From: CBDFLA01 sp965248915
GTDB lineage: Bacteria; Pseudomonadota; Alphaproteobacteria; M2410
DNA: 64,000 bases
Reading direction: 5' to 3'
Assembly: GCA_965248915.1 (NCBI GenBank)
Contig: OZ252216.1
Coordinates: forward strand, 3,100,001-3,164,000
A program made the translations under genes and the position numbers. The notes under the pieces are model-generated. The model did no database searches. It was not told where the DNA came from and worked only from the letters and a program-made list of their open reading frames with translations. Shown in pieces: positions 37,020 through 45,697 of this stretch (position 1 is the first letter of the stretch; each line of letters starts with the position of its first letter).

Positions 37020-38063
37020 ATGAATGAGAAGGCCGCCCCTTATCAAGGCCCGACCCGTGTGTTTTCTGGCATTCAGCCCACCGGAAACCTCCATATCGGT
37101 AATTATCTGGGCGCCATCAAGCAATTCGTCGCCATGCAGGATGATCACGAAGACACCATCTACTGCATCGTCGACATGCACGCGATCACGGTTTTCCAGG
37201 ATCCAAAAGAGCTGCGCGGAACGATTAGAGGTCTCGCCGCGCTCTACATGGCGTCTGGCCTGGACCCAGAAAAGAACATCCTCTTCAACCAGTCCAAAGT
37301 GTCGGCCCATGCTGAGCTCGCCTGGATTTTCAATTGCGTGGCCCGCCTCGGCTGGCTCAACCGCATGACCCAGTTCAAGGACAAAGCCGGCAAAAACCGC
37401 GAAAACGTTTCGCTCGGGCTCTATGCGTATCCGAGCCTTATGGCGGCTGACATTCTGGCCTACCGCGCCACCCATGTGCCGGTTGGTGATGATCAGAAAC
37501 AGCATGTCGAACTGTCACGCGACATCGCTCAAAAGTTCAACAATGATTATGGATCTCTTCGTCAGGGGGCGGAACATTTCTTCCCGCTGCCCGAACCGCT
37601 GATCCAAGGGCCTGGCGCGCGCATCATGTCCTTGCGTGACGGCACCAAAAAGATGTCGAAGTCAGAAGTGTCCGACATGACCCGCATCAACATGACCGAC
37701 GATGACGAGACCATCGCCAAGAAGGTCCGAAAAGCAAAGACCGACCCGGAACCCTTACCGAGCGAGGTCGATGGCCTCAAGGACAGGCCGGAAGCAGCAA
37801 ATCTGGTGGGCATTTATGCCGCCTTTTCCGGCCAAACCAAAGAAGAGGTATTGTCTGAGGTCGGCGGGTTGGCGTTTTCGGAATTCAAGCCCAAGCTTGC
37901 TGACCTTTGCGTGGCTTCCCTCAGCCCCATTCGCAACAAATACGAACAGCTCCTCGCCGACACCGGCTACATCGATGATGTCTTGGAACATGGCGCTGAG
38001 CGCGCCCGCACCATCGCCGACCCCATCATGGCGGAGGTGAAGGATCTGGTTGGGTTTGTCTAA
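37020..38063 (+). CDS. trpS: Tryptophanyl-tRNA synthetase
   Basis: Class I synthetase charging tRNA-Trp. The 347-residue product has the HIGH-like motif GNLHIGNYLG (HIGN at 25-28) and KMSKS (211-215), plus SGIQPTGNLH at the start and YPSLMAADILAYRATHVPVGDDQKQHVELSRDIA in the middle. The ATG at 37020 has AGAGGA nine bases upstream; the frame is open further 5' only because it runs through the folded repeat. The stop overlaps that of the convergent nucleotidyltransferase-like gene. Confidence 0.97.
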   Translation: MNEKAAPYQGPTRVFSGIQPTGNLHIGNYLGAIKQFVAMQDDHEDTIYCIVDMHAITVFQDPKELRGTIRGLAALYMASGLDPEKNILFNQSKVSAHAELAWIFNCVARLGWLNRMTQFKDKAGKNRENVSLGLYAYPSLMAADILAYRATHVPVGDDQKQHVELSRDIAQKFNNDYGSLRQGAEHFFPLPEPLIQGPGARIMSLRDGTKKMSKSEVSDMTRINMTDDDETIAKKVRKAKTDPEPLPSEVDGLKDRPEAANLVGIYAAFSGQTKEEVLSEVGGLAFSEFKPKLADLCVASLSPIRNKYEQLLADTGYIDDVLEHGAERARTIADPIMAEVKDLVGFV

Positions 38064-38656
38064 ACCACCCTTAGCTCCGGCCAAAGCACTCGCCACTTCT
38101 CCTCTTTCTCGCGTCTTCGATCATCGAGGGGGTTGAGCGGGTTGGCGCGCAAGACCATGTCAAAAATGTCCTGAAGTCCAAAGGGTGCGTAAACGCACGG
38201 TACGCCGTCGGTGCCGGGATAGAGCCCAACCGCACAGCTCGAATGTAGAAATCGGTCGATCCCTTCAAACGCGGATTTGAGTGGCGGATAGGCAGCTCCG
38301 AACTTTTCTTCGTACCAAAGATGCACCCGCGCTTGGTTGCGCACTTCGACCTCAATGCCAAGATCTGCCGTCGCCTCCGCGATGCGTTTGATCCATTTGT
38401 CTTCAGCTTCCCAACTCAGATCGCTCTCCTCGAAATAAAAGACATCGTAGTCTTTGATGCCGTGCGTTGCTGGGCGGCCTGTCTGAAGGTTCCACACGGT
38501 CTGAAAAAGCGATCCACTCACCAAGATCCAATTCGGCAAGCCGCTCGCGACCAATCGCTCAAACAAGCGGGCGTTGCTCGCGTTTTGAAAGGCGGTCTCA
38601 ATGAACCGAGCATCGATGATTGCAGCAGTGGAGGCGGGTGCGAAAGAGGAGGTCAC
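38060..38656 (-). CDS. Nucleotidyltransferase-like protein (DUF925 / NTP_transf_6)
   Basis: 198-residue soluble protein. The segment VSGSLFQTVWNLQTGRP, then GIKDYDVFYFEESDLSWEAED with a D-x-D pair, followed by VEVRNQARVHLWYEEKFG, is characteristic of the DUF925 family, which is classed among nucleotidyltransferases by fold. Substrate and role are unknown. It overlaps the end of trpS by four bases on the opposite strand and is divergent from the DUF2333 gene. Confidence 0.85.
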   Translation of the reverse strand: MTSSFAPASTAAIIDARFIETAFQNASNARLFERLVASGLPNWILVSGSLFQTVWNLQTGRPATHGIKDYDVFYFEESDLSWEAEDKWIKRIAEATADLGIEVEVRNQARVHLWYEEKFGAAYPPLKSAFEGIDRFLHSSCAVGLYPGTDGVPCVYAPFGLQDIFDMVLRANPLNPLDDRRREKEEKWRVLWPELRVV

Positions 38657-38763
38657 GTTCCAACCCTGACCGATTCGCAGAGCTTCGCCAACATTCAGCC
38701 TTGATCATAAGCCAGACTCCCACCATCTATAGGTCTCACGAGAATCGACTGAAGGAATTCGCC

Positions 38764-39774
38764 ATGGATATGGGGCAGGGCGTCCGCCGTGCAGGCATCG
38801 CACTTCGAAAAACCGGCACCTGGCTGACAGACCGGGTGAAATGGCGCCAAGACGGCACCGGCATCCGCCGAACCGGCAAGATGGTGGGTGTGGGCGTCGC
38901 ACTTGTGGCCCTCTATTACATCGGCGGCGCCTGGATCATGTACCGGATCGACGCCAATATGGACTTCAAACCGAGGCAGGAAGCCCAAGGCGGCCAAAGT
39001 GCAGCCGTGGCAATGTCTGTTGCGCTCATTGAACGCGAAACTCGCGAACAAGGGTGGACCGCCAATGATCCGCTCTACAAACCAACGACCCTTCTCGACA
39101 ATACACCAAACTTTCAGCAAGGCTTGATCGCCGCTTTGGCGCGCTTTTCCTTTGAGCTCACCGATCAGCTGGGCCGCACAAGAGGCTCAAGCCAGGCCGA
39201 TCCAGATCTACAAGAGGCCGCCGGTCTACTGCAATACGCAGGCGACAAATGGCTGTGGGACCCGTCCGTCAGCCTGATGCCCACCGCGACGTCTGAGCAG
39301 CAATATCGCAAAGCAGCCGACAGTTTACGCAACTACAACAACCGTCTGGCTTCTGGCAATGCGGTTTTTGAGCGGCGCTCAGACAATTTGTTGGCCACAC
39401 TCGACCGTATCGCCCTCGACATCGGTTCATCCTCTGCCGTGATCGATCAGCATGTGAGTGATAAGTCGGGCTTTCCCATCCACCGTCAAGTCGATGATGT
39501 CTTCTACACAGTCAAGGGTCAGTTGTACGGTTACTACATGATCTTGAACGCCCTCGGCGACGACTTTGAGACCATCATCGCGGAACGCAATCTGCAAAAA
39601 CCCTACAAAGAAATGCTCAGGTCCTTAGAACTTGGAATCTCGCTGGAGCCTTGGGTTGTGATCAATGGGTCGCCCGATTCGCAAATGATCCCGTGTCACC
39701 TTTGTGGTCAAGGTTTCTATCTCTTAAGGGCCCGCACCCAGTTGCGTGAGATCACGAATATCCTTTTAAAATAA
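38764..39774 (+). CDS. DUF2333 family membrane-anchored protein
   Basis: 336-residue protein with one N-terminal transmembrane helix (about 40-60, MVGVGVALVALYYIGGAWIM) after a basic cytoplasmic tail; the remainder is periplasmic by the positive-inside rule. The body resembles DUF2333, including DKWLWDPSVSLMPTATSE, AVFERRSDNLLATLDRIALD and DDVFYTVKGQLYGYY. No function is known. GAAGGA precedes the ATG at 38764; the frame is open upstream but overlaps the divergent gene. Confidence 0.85.
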   Translation: MDMGQGVRRAGIALRKTGTWLTDRVKWRQDGTGIRRTGKMVGVGVALVALYYIGGAWIMYRIDANMDFKPRQEAQGGQSAAVAMSVALIERETREQGWTANDPLYKPTTLLDNTPNFQQGLIAALARFSFELTDQLGRTRGSSQADPDLQEAAGLLQYAGDKWLWDPSVSLMPTATSEQQYRKAADSLRNYNNRLASGNAVFERRSDNLLATLDRIALDIGSSSAVIDQHVSDKSGFPIHRQVDDVFYTVKGQLYGYYMILNALGDDFETIIAERNLQKPYKEMLRSLELGISLEPWVVINGSPDSQMIPCHLCGQGFYLLRARTQLREITNILLK

Positions 39775-39840
39775 AGGGCTTAAGCCAAGTCCCCTTGTCA
39801 CCTATTGGCAGCGCTGCCCTTGGATGGCAGGCTGTGCCAC

Positions 39841-40368
39841 ATGGTATCGAAAAACGCTTCTGCCGAACCCTCAAAGGCCCCCAAGACGGCAAAGCCTGGC
39901 GATCGCCCCCGCAAGTTCGTCTGTGTGGTGGATTCGTCGCCGGAATGCGCCGTCGCCGTTCAATTTGCCTCACGCCGCGCCAAACACAGCGGGGGGCGGG
40001 TGCTCTTACTTTTTGTCATCGAACCCGGCGATTTTGAGCATTGGGCATCAGTAAAAGACATCATGCGTAAAGAAGCACGTGAAGAGGCAGAAGATGTCTT
40101 GCGCTTGCAAGCCGCACGCGTTGAAGAGGTTTCTCAGGCCTCGGCCGAACTCATTATTCGCGAGGGCAAGATACAGGAAGAAATCCGTACACTGATCGAA
40201 GAAGACCCATCCATTGGCGTGCTCGTTTTGGGCTCTGCAATCGGCAAGGAAGGGCCGGGCCCCCTGGTGTCATTGCTCGCTGGCCGCGATCCCATCCACC
40301 GGTTCCCGATTCCAGTGACAGTGGTACCGGGTCATTTGACCGATGAGGAAATCAACGCCTTGGCGTGA
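39841..40368 (+). CDS. Universal stress protein (UspA family)
   Basis: Cytosolic protein of 175 residues with one Usp domain. It begins the fold at RKFVCVVDSSPECAVAVQFASRRA, continues with GGRVLLLFVIEPG, and ends with the nucleotide-binding-like stretch GVLVLGSAIGKEGPGPLVSLLAG and FPIPVTVVPG. The ATP-binding GxxGxxxx-G-S pattern is partly altered, so nucleotide binding is uncertain. The ATG at 39841 is used; a TTG at 39805 is possible. Neighbouring trpS, Usp and Nfu-type genes are a common alphaproteobacterial grouping. Confidence 0.88.
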   Translation: MVSKNASAEPSKAPKTAKPGDRPRKFVCVVDSSPECAVAVQFASRRAKHSGGRVLLLFVIEPGDFEHWASVKDIMRKEAREEAEDVLRLQAARVEEVSQASAELIIREGKIQEEIRTLIEEDPSIGVLVLGSAIGKEGPGPLVSLLAGRDPIHRFPIPVTVVPGHLTDEEINALA

Positions 40369-40377
40369 TCTCGGATC

Positions 40378-41613
40378 TTAAAAGAATTCAGACAAGGTGA
40401 AAATCTCTTTCGGCTCGCGCACGCCGCGAAGAGCGTGCGAGCCAACCGACGTCAAGCCAATGTCACAGCTGAGACCCGCAAAAGCTGCTGTAGCAAGGAT
40501 TGGATATCCCAGTGTTTTGGTCAGCGCTTCCACGCGGGTTGCCTCATTGACGGCAGCTCCAATAACCGTGAAATCAAGCCGTGTTGCGCTCCCTACATTG
40601 CCAAAGGTCACCGGCCCGATGTGCAGCGAGAACCCTGCTCTCAAGCGATCCACGCCGTCTGGCAAGCTACCAGTAGGGATCGCCTTGAGCTGCTCATGCG
40701 CCGCGCGAACGGCCTGAGCGGCCTCACATGCTTGGATGTTTTCACATGGACCGAGCATCGGATCCTCATATGGGAAGATAGCGATCATACCATCTCCCAT
40801 CATCTTGATAATGTCGCCGCCGCTTTGCTCGATAGGTTGGGCGACCGTGTCATAGTAAATGCCGAGTGTCTTAATCACCTCATCGGCCGGCAATGTGTCG
40901 GCCAGTCGGGTAAAGCCCCGCAGATCTGAGTAGACAATGATGGCGTCAATCACATCGCCTTCGTTGCGGCGAATGAGTCCGTTGATGACCCGCTGCGACG
41001 CGCCTTTTCCGAGATAAGTGTTGAGGAAAGTCTGGGTGACGAGCCTGGAGTGGTCGACTTCAAGACGAAGACAGATCAAAGGCATCAAATCGTAAATCAC
41101 CGTCAGCTGCTCAACCGTAAAGCCGCCTGGCTGGTCGCTGGCAAAGGAAACAAAGTGGCGTGACTGATCGGAGAAAATGATTGGCATCGCGACGTAGTCA
41201 GTGAAGCCTTGCTCTTGAAGGTCCCTGGCAACCGGGTAGTCGAATTGTGGATTGGCGCCATCCAATCGATTGCGCACCCCACCAGCACCGTCCAAAATCA
41301 TATGGATGGGGGAGTTTAGATACTCTTCAGAGCGCTCATCGGTAAAGGGTAGTGTTGTCTCGCGGCTACCTTCGCCCTTGGCCCACAAGAAGGCCCGCGC
41401 CGCGATTTGAGGATGCGCGTCCCGCAAAACCATATTGGCGCGAGCGACCGGAATGCCAGCCACATTGAGCCGGTCGCATAATTGACTGAGAAGTTCTCGG
41501 GCCCCCAAAAACTGACCCTCGTGATCGGCAAGCCAGGAGGCCAAAGGGCTGGTCGACCAGGTCCCCATATGGCTATCGCCCAGGGTCTTGCCTTTTGGTG
41601 AGATATCGTCCAT
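40378..41613 (-). CDS. Class III adenylate/guanylate cyclase
   Basis: Probable nucleotide cyclase of 411 residues making cAMP or cGMP. An N-terminal regulatory part with no recognised domain (about 1-195) precedes the catalytic domain (about 210-385). The catalytic core shows AIIVYSDLRGFTRLADTLPA with the first metal aspartate, GGDIIKMMGDGMIAIFP with the second, and TRLDFTVIGAAVNEATRVEALTK with the transition-state residues. No transmembrane helix is seen. The ATG at 41613 is preferred to an upstream TTG at 41670. It is divergent from the nfu gene. Confidence 0.9.
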   Translation of the reverse strand: MDDISPKGKTLGDSHMGTWSTSPLASWLADHEGQFLGARELLSQLCDRLNVAGIPVARANMVLRDAHPQIAARAFLWAKGEGSRETTLPFTDERSEEYLNSPIHMILDGAGGVRNRLDGANPQFDYPVARDLQEQGFTDYVAMPIIFSDQSRHFVSFASDQPGGFTVEQLTVIYDLMPLICLRLEVDHSRLVTQTFLNTYLGKGASQRVINGLIRRNEGDVIDAIIVYSDLRGFTRLADTLPADEVIKTLGIYYDTVAQPIEQSGGDIIKMMGDGMIAIFPYEDPMLGPCENIQACEAAQAVRAAHEQLKAIPTGSLPDGVDRLRAGFSLHIGPVTFGNVGSATRLDFTVIGAAVNEATRVEALTKTLGYPILATAAFAGLSCDIGLTSVGSHALRGVREPKEIFTLSEFF

Positions 41614-41766
41614 GTGACGTTTGACCTTGATATATCTTGGCTTTTCGCGCTTCTGACGGAGCCATAACAAGCATCCCAGCTTGACGGACAGCCTTTAGCC
41701 GCCACCTATATGGGGCGGTCCTATCATAGTACAATGTGGCCCGTGTCACGACAGCAGGAGTTATTC

Positions 41767-42327
41767 GTGTTTATACAGACCCAAGCGACCCCCAACCCAG
41801 CGACCATGAAGTTTCTCCCCGGTCGCGACGTCATGGGAGATGGCGGGGTTATGGATTTTGCCAGCGACACCAACGCAGCGAAATCTCCTCTGGCTGAAAG
41901 GCTTTTCGCATTGGAAGGCATTTCTGCGGTCTTTTTTGGCAACGACTTCATTGCCGTTACCAAAGACGATAGCGATTGGGCTCATATTAAGCCTGCTATC
42001 CTTGGCGCGATCATGGAGCATTTTGTGTCTGGCGATCCACTGTTGCGTGGGCTGGAAGAACCAGAGGAAAAAGGAGCGACTGCCGCAGACAGCGAAGTTG
42101 TCCTGCTCATCAAAGAGCTCATCGACACACGCGTTCGTCCGGCCGTGGCGCAAGACGGTGGCGACATTGCCTTTCAAGGATTTGATGAACCTTCCGGAAC
42201 CGTCTTCCTACAAATGCGCGGTGCCTGTGCCGACTGTCCAAGTTCGACCATGACCCTCAAACACGGTATCGAAAATCTGTTGCGACACTATATTCCTGAA
42301 GTCAACGCGGTCGAAGAGGCGTTTTAG
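41767..42327 (+). CDS. NifU/Nfu-type iron-sulfur carrier protein
   Basis: Scaffold or carrier that delivers iron-sulfur clusters. The 186-residue protein has the N-terminal Nfu domain (FIQTQATPNPATMKFLPG) and the C-terminal NifU domain with the cluster-binding C154-x2-C157 in GACADCPSSTM and the preceding IDTRVRPAVAQDGGDI. The GTG at 41767 has AGGAG six bases upstream and matches the family N-terminus; the frame is open upstream to 41710. Confidence 0.94.
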   Translation: MFIQTQATPNPATMKFLPGRDVMGDGGVMDFASDTNAAKSPLAERLFALEGISAVFFGNDFIAVTKDDSDWAHIKPAILGAIMEHFVSGDPLLRGLEEPEEKGATAADSEVVLLIKELIDTRVRPAVAQDGGDIAFQGFDEPSGTVFLQMRGACADCPSSTMTLKHGIENLLRHYIPEVNAVEEAF

Positions 42328-42388
42328 AACGAAAGTTTTGGTTGGTCAGCGCCGCAAACTAGAGATTTCAAATAGAAGGAGCATGACC

Positions 42389-42982
42389 ATGGCCCACGCG
42401 ATTGCTGATGCCGCGCTGGATCAAATTTTCAGAACCGCGCGGAGCTATAATGGTTGGCAGGACAAGCCTGTCGAGCAGGACCTTTTGCTCCAAATTTATG
42501 ATCTATTGAAGTTTGGCCCTACCAGTGGCAACGGGTGTCCCGCGCGCTTTGTCTTTTTGACATCGCCTGAAGGAAAAGAGCGCCTCAAACCTTGCCTTGG
42601 GGAATTCAATGTTGAGAAGGTCATGACAGCCCCGGCAGTGGCGATCATTGCCTACGACCTTGAGTTTTACGAGAAGATCCCTGAGCTGTTTCCACACAAT
42701 CCTGAGGCCCGCGAATGGTTTGCTGACGATGCACCACTGGCCGAAGAAACAGCCTTTCGAAATGGAAGTTTGCAAGGGGCCTATATGATGATCGCCGCCA
42801 GAGCCTTGGGCCTTGACTGCGGGCCTATGTCCGGGTTCGACAAAGCCGCTGTCGACAAAGAGTTTTTCGACGGTACCCAGTGGCGGTCAAACTTCATTTG
42901 CGGTCTCGGTTACGGCGAACCTGAGAGCATTTTTGAACGCAATCCGCGCCTCAAATTTGAGGACGCCGCGCAAATCCTGTGA
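42389..42982 (+). CDS. Malonic semialdehyde reductase-like nitroreductase (RutE/HadB family)
   Basis: FMN-dependent oxidoreductase of 197 residues. The FMN site is seen in ARSYNGWQDKPV and KFGPTSGNGCPARFVFL; MTAPAVAIIAYD and GSLQGAYMMIAARALGLDCGPMSGF follow as in RutE-like enzymes, which reduce malonic semialdehyde to 3-hydroxypropionate. No other pyrimidine-degradation (rut) gene is near, so the physiological substrate is open. AGGAG lies seven bases before the ATG at 42389, which decides the start. Confidence 0.88.
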   Translation: MAHAIADAALDQIFRTARSYNGWQDKPVEQDLLLQIYDLLKFGPTSGNGCPARFVFLTSPEGKERLKPCLGEFNVEKVMTAPAVAIIAYDLEFYEKIPELFPHNPEAREWFADDAPLAEETAFRNGSLQGAYMMIAARALGLDCGPMSGFDKAAVDKEFFDGTQWRSNFICGLGYGEPESIFERNPRLKFEDAAQIL

Positions 42983-42991
42983 GGACGTGCC

Positions 42992-43699
42992 TTGCGTGTA
43001 ATGAGCTTAGATACAGCTCTTGGAGCTTGCTCCGTCGCCATAATAGACGGCGACAAAGTCCTTGCTGAACGCTTTGAGGACCGCACGCGCGGTCATGCCG
43101 AGCGGCTTCTAGACATGATCGCAGAAGTCGAGAAAGACGCAGGTGCAAGCGTAAATGAAGTGGACCGCCTCGCTGTAACTGTTGGGCCCGGGACTTTTAC
43201 CGGTCTGCGGGTCGGTCTTTCCGCCGCTCGAGGGTTGGCGCTCGCGACCCAGATTCCGCTCATCGGAATCACAACTCTTCAAGCGGTGGCAGCCAACCTG
43301 CCAAGCCAAGCGTTGAACGCGCATGATACGATTGCCTGCGTATTCGATTGCCGCCGAGGCGAAGTTTATTTCCAGGTTTTTGACCGGGAATTGACCCCTT
43401 TGGGAGAAGCGTCACTCCATACTGTCGAGGTCGCGATTTCCGCGATAAGCAGTATACAGAGGGAAAGACCAGGTGCACTTCATCTGCTGGGCTCCGGTGT
43501 CGGTCTGGTGAAGGACCACTGCCCCCATGTGTTGACCCATGACGGCGTGAAGGATCAGCCCGTGGCGCGCGAGATTGCAAGATTGGCGGCCTCTATTGCT
43601 GACCCGTCGGCAGCACCTCCAGATCCTCTCTATTTGCGGCGGCCGGACGCGAAATTGCCAAGTAAGGACCCCCTCAGTAGAGCTGAGGTGACCTCATGA
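42992..43699 (+). CDS. tsaB: tRNA t6A37 threonylcarbamoyladenosine factor TsaB
   Basis: Partner of TsaD/TsaE in making t6A on ANN-decoding tRNAs. The 235-residue ASKHA-fold protein begins with VMSLDTALGACSVAIIDGDKV, followed by TVGPGTFTGLRVGLSAARGLAL, the TsaB signature. The start is TTG at 42992 with AGGA about seven bases upstream; an ATG at 43001 is possible. The stop overlaps the rimI start (ATGA), as is usual in this pair. Confidence 0.94.
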   Translation: MRVMSLDTALGACSVAIIDGDKVLAERFEDRTRGHAERLLDMIAEVEKDAGASVNEVDRLAVTVGPGTFTGLRVGLSAARGLALATQIPLIGITTLQAVAANLPSQALNAHDTIACVFDCRRGEVYFQVFDRELTPLGEASLHTVEVAISAISSIQRERPGALHLLGSGVGLVKDHCPHVLTHDGVKDQPVAREIARLAASIADPSAAPPDPLYLRRPDAKLPSKDPLSRAEVTS

Positions 43700-44175
43700 A
43701 TTACGAGATTAACGGCCTTTCTCGTGAAATGAGCCAAACCTTGGGCGAGATCCACGACCTTTGTTTCGAAAGCTCTTGGGCCACAAGTGAGTTTGATGAA
43801 CTCTTTGAAATGACGGGAATTTTTGGTCTCTCAGCCACCCGCGCCAGTAAAACGTTGGGATTCATCCTTATGCGCCAAGCCGGCAACGAGGCAGAAATAC
43901 TCACTCTAGTGGTCCGCCCTGTGGATCAACGCAAGGGATGCGGGCGCATTTTACTCACGTCGTCTTTGTCCTTGGCATCGGCCAATGGCTGCCAAGAAGT
44001 GTTCTTGGAGGTGGCTAGGGACAACAAGGCGGCCTTGACCCTTTACCTCAATTGCGGCTTTAAACAAGTTGGAACAAGGCCCAATTACTATCGCCGCCTA
44101 GAAACGTCGCCTGCTGTCGATGCGCTTGTCTTGCGTTGCCCCGTCGCAGACCTCGCTGTTGAAATCACGAAATGA
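43696..44175 (+). CDS. rimI: Ribosomal-protein-S18-alanine N-acetyltransferase-like GNAT (RimI)
   Basis: GNAT acetyltransferase of 159 residues. It shows the acetyl-CoA region LTLVVRPVDQRKGCGRILLTSSL and FLEVARDNKAALTLYLNCGFKQVGTRPNYY, the typical RimI ending. It overlaps tsaB by four bases. RimI acetylates the N-terminal alanine of S18 in E. coli; the target here is inferred from the gene pairing. Confidence 0.93.
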   Translation: MNYEINGLSREMSQTLGEIHDLCFESSWATSEFDELFEMTGIFGLSATRASKTLGFILMRQAGNEAEILTLVVRPVDQRKGCGRILLTSSLSLASANGCQEVFLEVARDNKAALTLYLNCGFKQVGTRPNYYRRLETSPAVDALVLRCPVADLAVEITK

Positions 44176-44316
44176 CCGTGTAATATCCCACTCACCAAAT
44201 GGGAACCAGCGCGGTCGTAGATCGGCAAGAAGTAAAATATGCACGCAGGCAAACGAAACGTACCGTTTTCCCTGCAGGATCTGCGGGCGCAACCCCCGAA
44301 CCGTTTGAGGATAAGT

Positions 44317-44721
44317 ATGGATCGCATCGAAAAACTCTGCATCGAAAAAGGGATGCGCATGACGGATCAGCGACGTGTGATCGCTCGCGTGCTTTCCGTC
44401 GCAACAGACCATCCAGATGTTGAGGAGTTGCATCGCCGATCGATCGAGGTCGATCCAAAAATCTCAATTGCTACTGTTTACAGAACAGTACGGCTGTTTG
44501 AAGAAGCTGAAATACTGGAGCGGCATGATTTCCGCGATGGCAGATCGCGCTATGAGGAAGTCTCTGAGGATCACCACGATCATCTCATCGACGTCCAGTC
44601 CGGTCGGGTCATTGAATTTACAAATGACGAGATCGAGAGATTGCAAAGGGAAATAGCTCGTAAGCTGGGATATGAGCTCATCGATCATCGTCTTGAACTC
44701 TATGCTCGCCCCATCAAGTAG
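44317..44721 (+). CDS. fur: Fur-family metalloregulator (Fur/Mur type)
   Basis: Metal-dependent repressor of 134 residues. The winged helix (MRMTDQRRVIARVL to ISIATVYRTVRLFEEA) is followed by the metal site HHDHLID (H86, H87, H89). The C-terminal CxxC pair that binds structural zinc in E. coli Fur is absent; IDVQSGRVIEF stands in its place, as in alphaproteobacterial Fur/Mur proteins, some of which respond to manganese. The start ATG has GAGGA five to six bases upstream; the frame is open to 44239. Confidence 0.92.
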   Translation: MDRIEKLCIEKGMRMTDQRRVIARVLSVATDHPDVEELHRRSIEVDPKISIATVYRTVRLFEEAEILERHDFRDGRSRYEEVSEDHHDHLIDVQSGRVIEFTNDEIERLQREIARKLGYELIDHRLELYARPIK

Positions 44722-44805
44722 TCCCTTTTGAATGTCGATTTTATTGCCGAAACGCGCAATAATCGGTCGCAACACCATCAATCCACAGAAGTGAGAGGGG
44801 GCCAG

Positions 44806-45591
44806 GTGTCCCATATTCGTGCTGCTTGGAAATTGTTGTGGGTCGCGATCAGTGCGACCCTACTCGGGGTCGTGCAATTGATCGTAATTCTGTTGTCAAA
44901 ACCGGCCGCCCGGCGCATCCCAATTCTCTATCACCGCTACCTACTTTGGTTGTTAGACATGCAGGTCACCGTCACCGATCAGCCAGAACCTGGTGAGCCG
45001 CGACTGTTTGTGTCGAACCACAATTCCTACCTCGATATTGTTGTTCTTGGGTCTTTGATCGAAGGATGCTTCGTGGCCAAAAGCGAAGTGGCCAACTGGC
45101 CTTTTTTTGGATGGCTTGCGAAACTGTCGCGAACAGTATTTGTAAAGAGAGAAAACAAGCGAGAGGCGCGCGATCAGCGCGACCGGCTTGTCAACCAAAT
45201 GGCGGAAGGGGATTCAATTATTCTCTTTCCTGAAGGCACCAGCTCTGATGGCAATCATGTGGAGCTATTCAAGACCGCCCTCTTTTCAGCAGCTGAAATC
45301 AATCAAGAAACTTTAGGTGGCAGGCCTTGGGTACAGCCGGTGACCGTTGCCTATACCGGCCTCCACGGCTTGCCAATTGGCCGACGGCAAAGGGCGGTTT
45401 TCGCCTGGTACGGCGATATGGACCTGATGCCCCATCTTTGGCAGTTCTTGCGTCTTGGCGCCTCGGAGGTTCAAGTGATCTTCCACTCGCCGGTCCAAGC
45501 GGACGACTTCGCGACCCGCAAGGAACTTGCGGGCTATTGTCACGGCGTGGTGGCTGAGAGCCTTGCCCGCACACTTTCCGGCAGAAACTGA
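44806..45591 (+). CDS. 1-acyl-sn-glycerol-3-phosphate acyltransferase family (PlsC/OlsA-like)
   Basis: Membrane acyltransferase of 261 residues with an N-terminal hydrophobic helix (about 10-31). Motif I is NHNSYLD (N71, H72, D77) and motif III FPEGT (141-145). Substrates could be lysophosphatidic acid (PlsC) or lyso-ornithine lipid (OlsA); the presence of an OlsB-like gene at 21118 keeps the second open. The GTG at 44806 follows AGAGGGGG with normal spacing, so it is preferred to the TTG at 44728. It lies in the conserved fur/acyltransferase/miaB order. Confidence 0.92.
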   Translation: MSHIRAAWKLLWVAISATLLGVVQLIVILLSKPAARRIPILYHRYLLWLLDMQVTVTDQPEPGEPRLFVSNHNSYLDIVVLGSLIEGCFVAKSEVANWPFFGWLAKLSRTVFVKRENKREARDQRDRLVNQMAEGDSIILFPEGTSSDGNHVELFKTALFSAAEINQETLGGRPWVQPVTVAYTGLHGLPIGRRQRAVFAWYGDMDLMPHLWQFLRLGASEVQVIFHSPVQADDFATRKELAGYCHGVVAESLARTLSGRN

Positions 45592-45697
45592 GGCCGGCGG
45601 TTCGGTCAGGCGGTCCGGTTCGCGGCCAATCTTGCGTTGGGAAGCGCGATGGCCCATATAGGCCGAGAACCATTGCGTATAGAAAGTAAGCAAGAGC

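Noticed and set aside
36564..37505. Minus-strand open frame over the murJ end and trpS start
   Set aside because: It runs through the folded repeat and antisenses two certain genes.
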